NCBI GenBank assembly: GCA_030248215.1
Contig: JASANG010000753.1
Coordinates: forward strand, 248,001-312,000
Direction of reading: 5' to 3'
Length of the DNA: 64,000 bases
From: Enoplolaimus lenunculus
Taxonomy: Eukaryota; Nematoda; Enoplea; Enoplida; Thoracostomopsidae
Of the stretch, positions 62,895 to 64,000 are shown in pieces. The notes under the pieces are model-generated. The model ran no database searches. It was not told the origin of the DNA and worked only from the letters and a program-made list of their open reading frames with translations. Both the position numbers and the translations under genes were made by a program. Within the stretch, counting starts at the first letter, position 1, and every line of letters begins with the position of its first letter.

Positions 62895-62982
62895 TAATTA
62901 TATATGGCAGCTACGAGTTTTCGTTGCAAGCTACAAGTTTTTTTACTGCAAACGCTTGCACGTGTGAATAGAGTTTAGTCGG
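62895..62982. mobile_element. Group N fragment
   Basis: CGAGTTTTCGTTGCAAGCTA, then AAACGCTTGCACGTGTGAAT. Confidence 0.55.
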
Positions 62983-63098
62983 TAAAACACTGTAAGCAGC
63001 AATCCTGCGAAAGTTGAAATTCTATCATTAACTGGAGATAGGTGCTATACACATTTGAAAATACGACTTGTTTTATTCTTGAAACTCATTACAGTCAT

Positions 63099-63360
63099 TT
63101 CCCGTGTAAAGATCAGGGGCGGAACGTTTTTCTATGGGACTAGAAAAAAGTAGGCTTAAGGTATAGACCATTTTTTGCTTGGCTTAGGATTAGGCTTTGG
63201 CTTAGGCTTAGGAATATGTTCGTTCTCATGCTTAGGCTTAGGCTTAGCCTTTGGCTTAAGAATATGTTCGTTCTCATGCTAGGCTTAGGCTTAGGCTTTA
63301 GGCTTAAGAATAGGAATATGCTTATAATACTGTTCCGCCGCCTGTTCTTTAACATTGGCC
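63099..63360. mobile_element. Group A MITE
   Basis: CGTGTAAAGATCAGGGGCGG ... CTGTTCTTTAACATTGGCC. Flanks GTCATTTC/ATAATTTC (6 of 8, shifted). Confidence 0.78.
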
Positions 63361-63469
63361 ATAATTTCAAACTCATGAATATATATACTCAAGATCTTTT
63401 TGATTTTACACATTTTAATATATTTTCTGAGTATTAATCGGCAGAGTGTGTGTAAAAAGAAATAGGTAT

Positions 63470-63860
63470 TTAAAATAACCAAAAACGAATACGGATAATC
63501 ATCAGAATATTTACGGAAACAGATATTTAAGTCTTAATAAAATAAGCAAAAACGAATACGGATAATCATCAGAATATTTACGGAAACAGATATTTAAGTC
63601 TTAAAACTGAAACGATTTATTTATTCAACCAATCAAATTGAGGTATGCAAATATTCATCGAGCTTTCTAGAATTTTAAAGTTACGCCAACAGATATTTAA
63701 GTCTTAATAAAATAACCAAAAACGAATACGGATAATCATCAGAATATTTACGGAAACAGATATTTAAGTCTTAAAACTGAAACGATTTATTTATTCAACC
63801 AATCAAATTGAGGTATGCAAATATTCATCGAGCTTTCTAGAATTTTAAAGTTACGCCATT
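63470..63860 (-). mobile_element. Group D copy with recent tandem duplications
   Basis: AAAAACGAATACGGATAATC starts at 63481, 63548 and 63718. The first period is 67 bp; the next is 170 bp, whose second copy (to about 63857) is nearly identical to the first. The unit contains CCAATCAAATTGAGGTATGC, as in group D at 51180. Confidence 0.85.
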
Positions 63861-64000
63861 GGTCACTGAAAACTTGGATAACTGCGATAATCCTAGCGGC
63901 ACTAAAAGAGTAACCATCCAATCAATGTCTGTAAGCTGCACAAAGGATCCGTTAATATTGATCCATGTCTTTCAATTTGTATTCGCTTTCATAGTAAAAA
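63861..64000. other. Window end, nothing recognised
   Basis: No frame or repeat group identified. Confidence 0.4.

Overview
The window looks like a stretch of an AT-rich invertebrate genome, probably a nematode. It has intron-rich genes of metazoan type, a Penelope-like retroelement with a GIY-YIG domain, and hundreds of hexamers of the TTAGGC/CCTAAG type, which is the nematode telomere unit. The nematode assignment is an inference: most hexamers sit inside small transposons, not in a telomere.

Layout. 1-1.8 kb: 3' part of a Penelope-like element. 2-8.2 kb: unique AT-rich sequence with many MITEs and one extremely GC-rich element. 8.18-26.74 kb, + strand: at least 19 phase-consistent exons of one extracellular gene, vWA1 - Ser/Thr linker - five Ig-like domains - vWA2 - Ig6, closing at a TAA. 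Each Ig domain is two exons (phase 1-0, then 0-1) and each vWA domain is three (1-1, 1-0, 0-1), so every domain is a symmetric 1-1 module. All six Ig domains lack the usual cysteine pair at the positions I can align. 26.6-62.5 kb: further exons in matching phase suggest a second, longer form. The last Ig exon has an internal donor at 26611 that joins in frame to an exon at 30280, which also completes an Ig fold. Candidate exons follow at 31450, 45377 and 45952, then a strong transmembrane/cytoplasmic exon at 52254-52862 and several short acidic terminal exons near 58.7, 59.8 and 62.4 kb. If this is right, one locus of over 54 kb makes a secreted and a membrane-anchored form by an IgM-like choice of 3' end. 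The first exon (start codon, signal peptide) was not identified.

The rest is mostly small non-autonomous DNA transposons. At least four groups with different terminal inverted repeats (called A, B, C and R here) share an interior of TTAGGC-like hexamers; A, B and C copies have 8-bp target duplications, two of them perfect. Other groups are hAT-like D and E (CAGGGT ends, 8-bp duplications), TA-duplicating L and G, TTAA-ended K with a tRNA-like segment, and I, J, M, N, O, P, F, H. Several are nested, and several lie within a few tens of bases of splice sites. Tandem arrays include a 23-bp minisatellite, a 42-bp higher-order hexamer array, and ~99-, ~123-, 31- and 17-bp arrays. I saw no rRNA genes, intact tRNA genes or CRISPR arrays.
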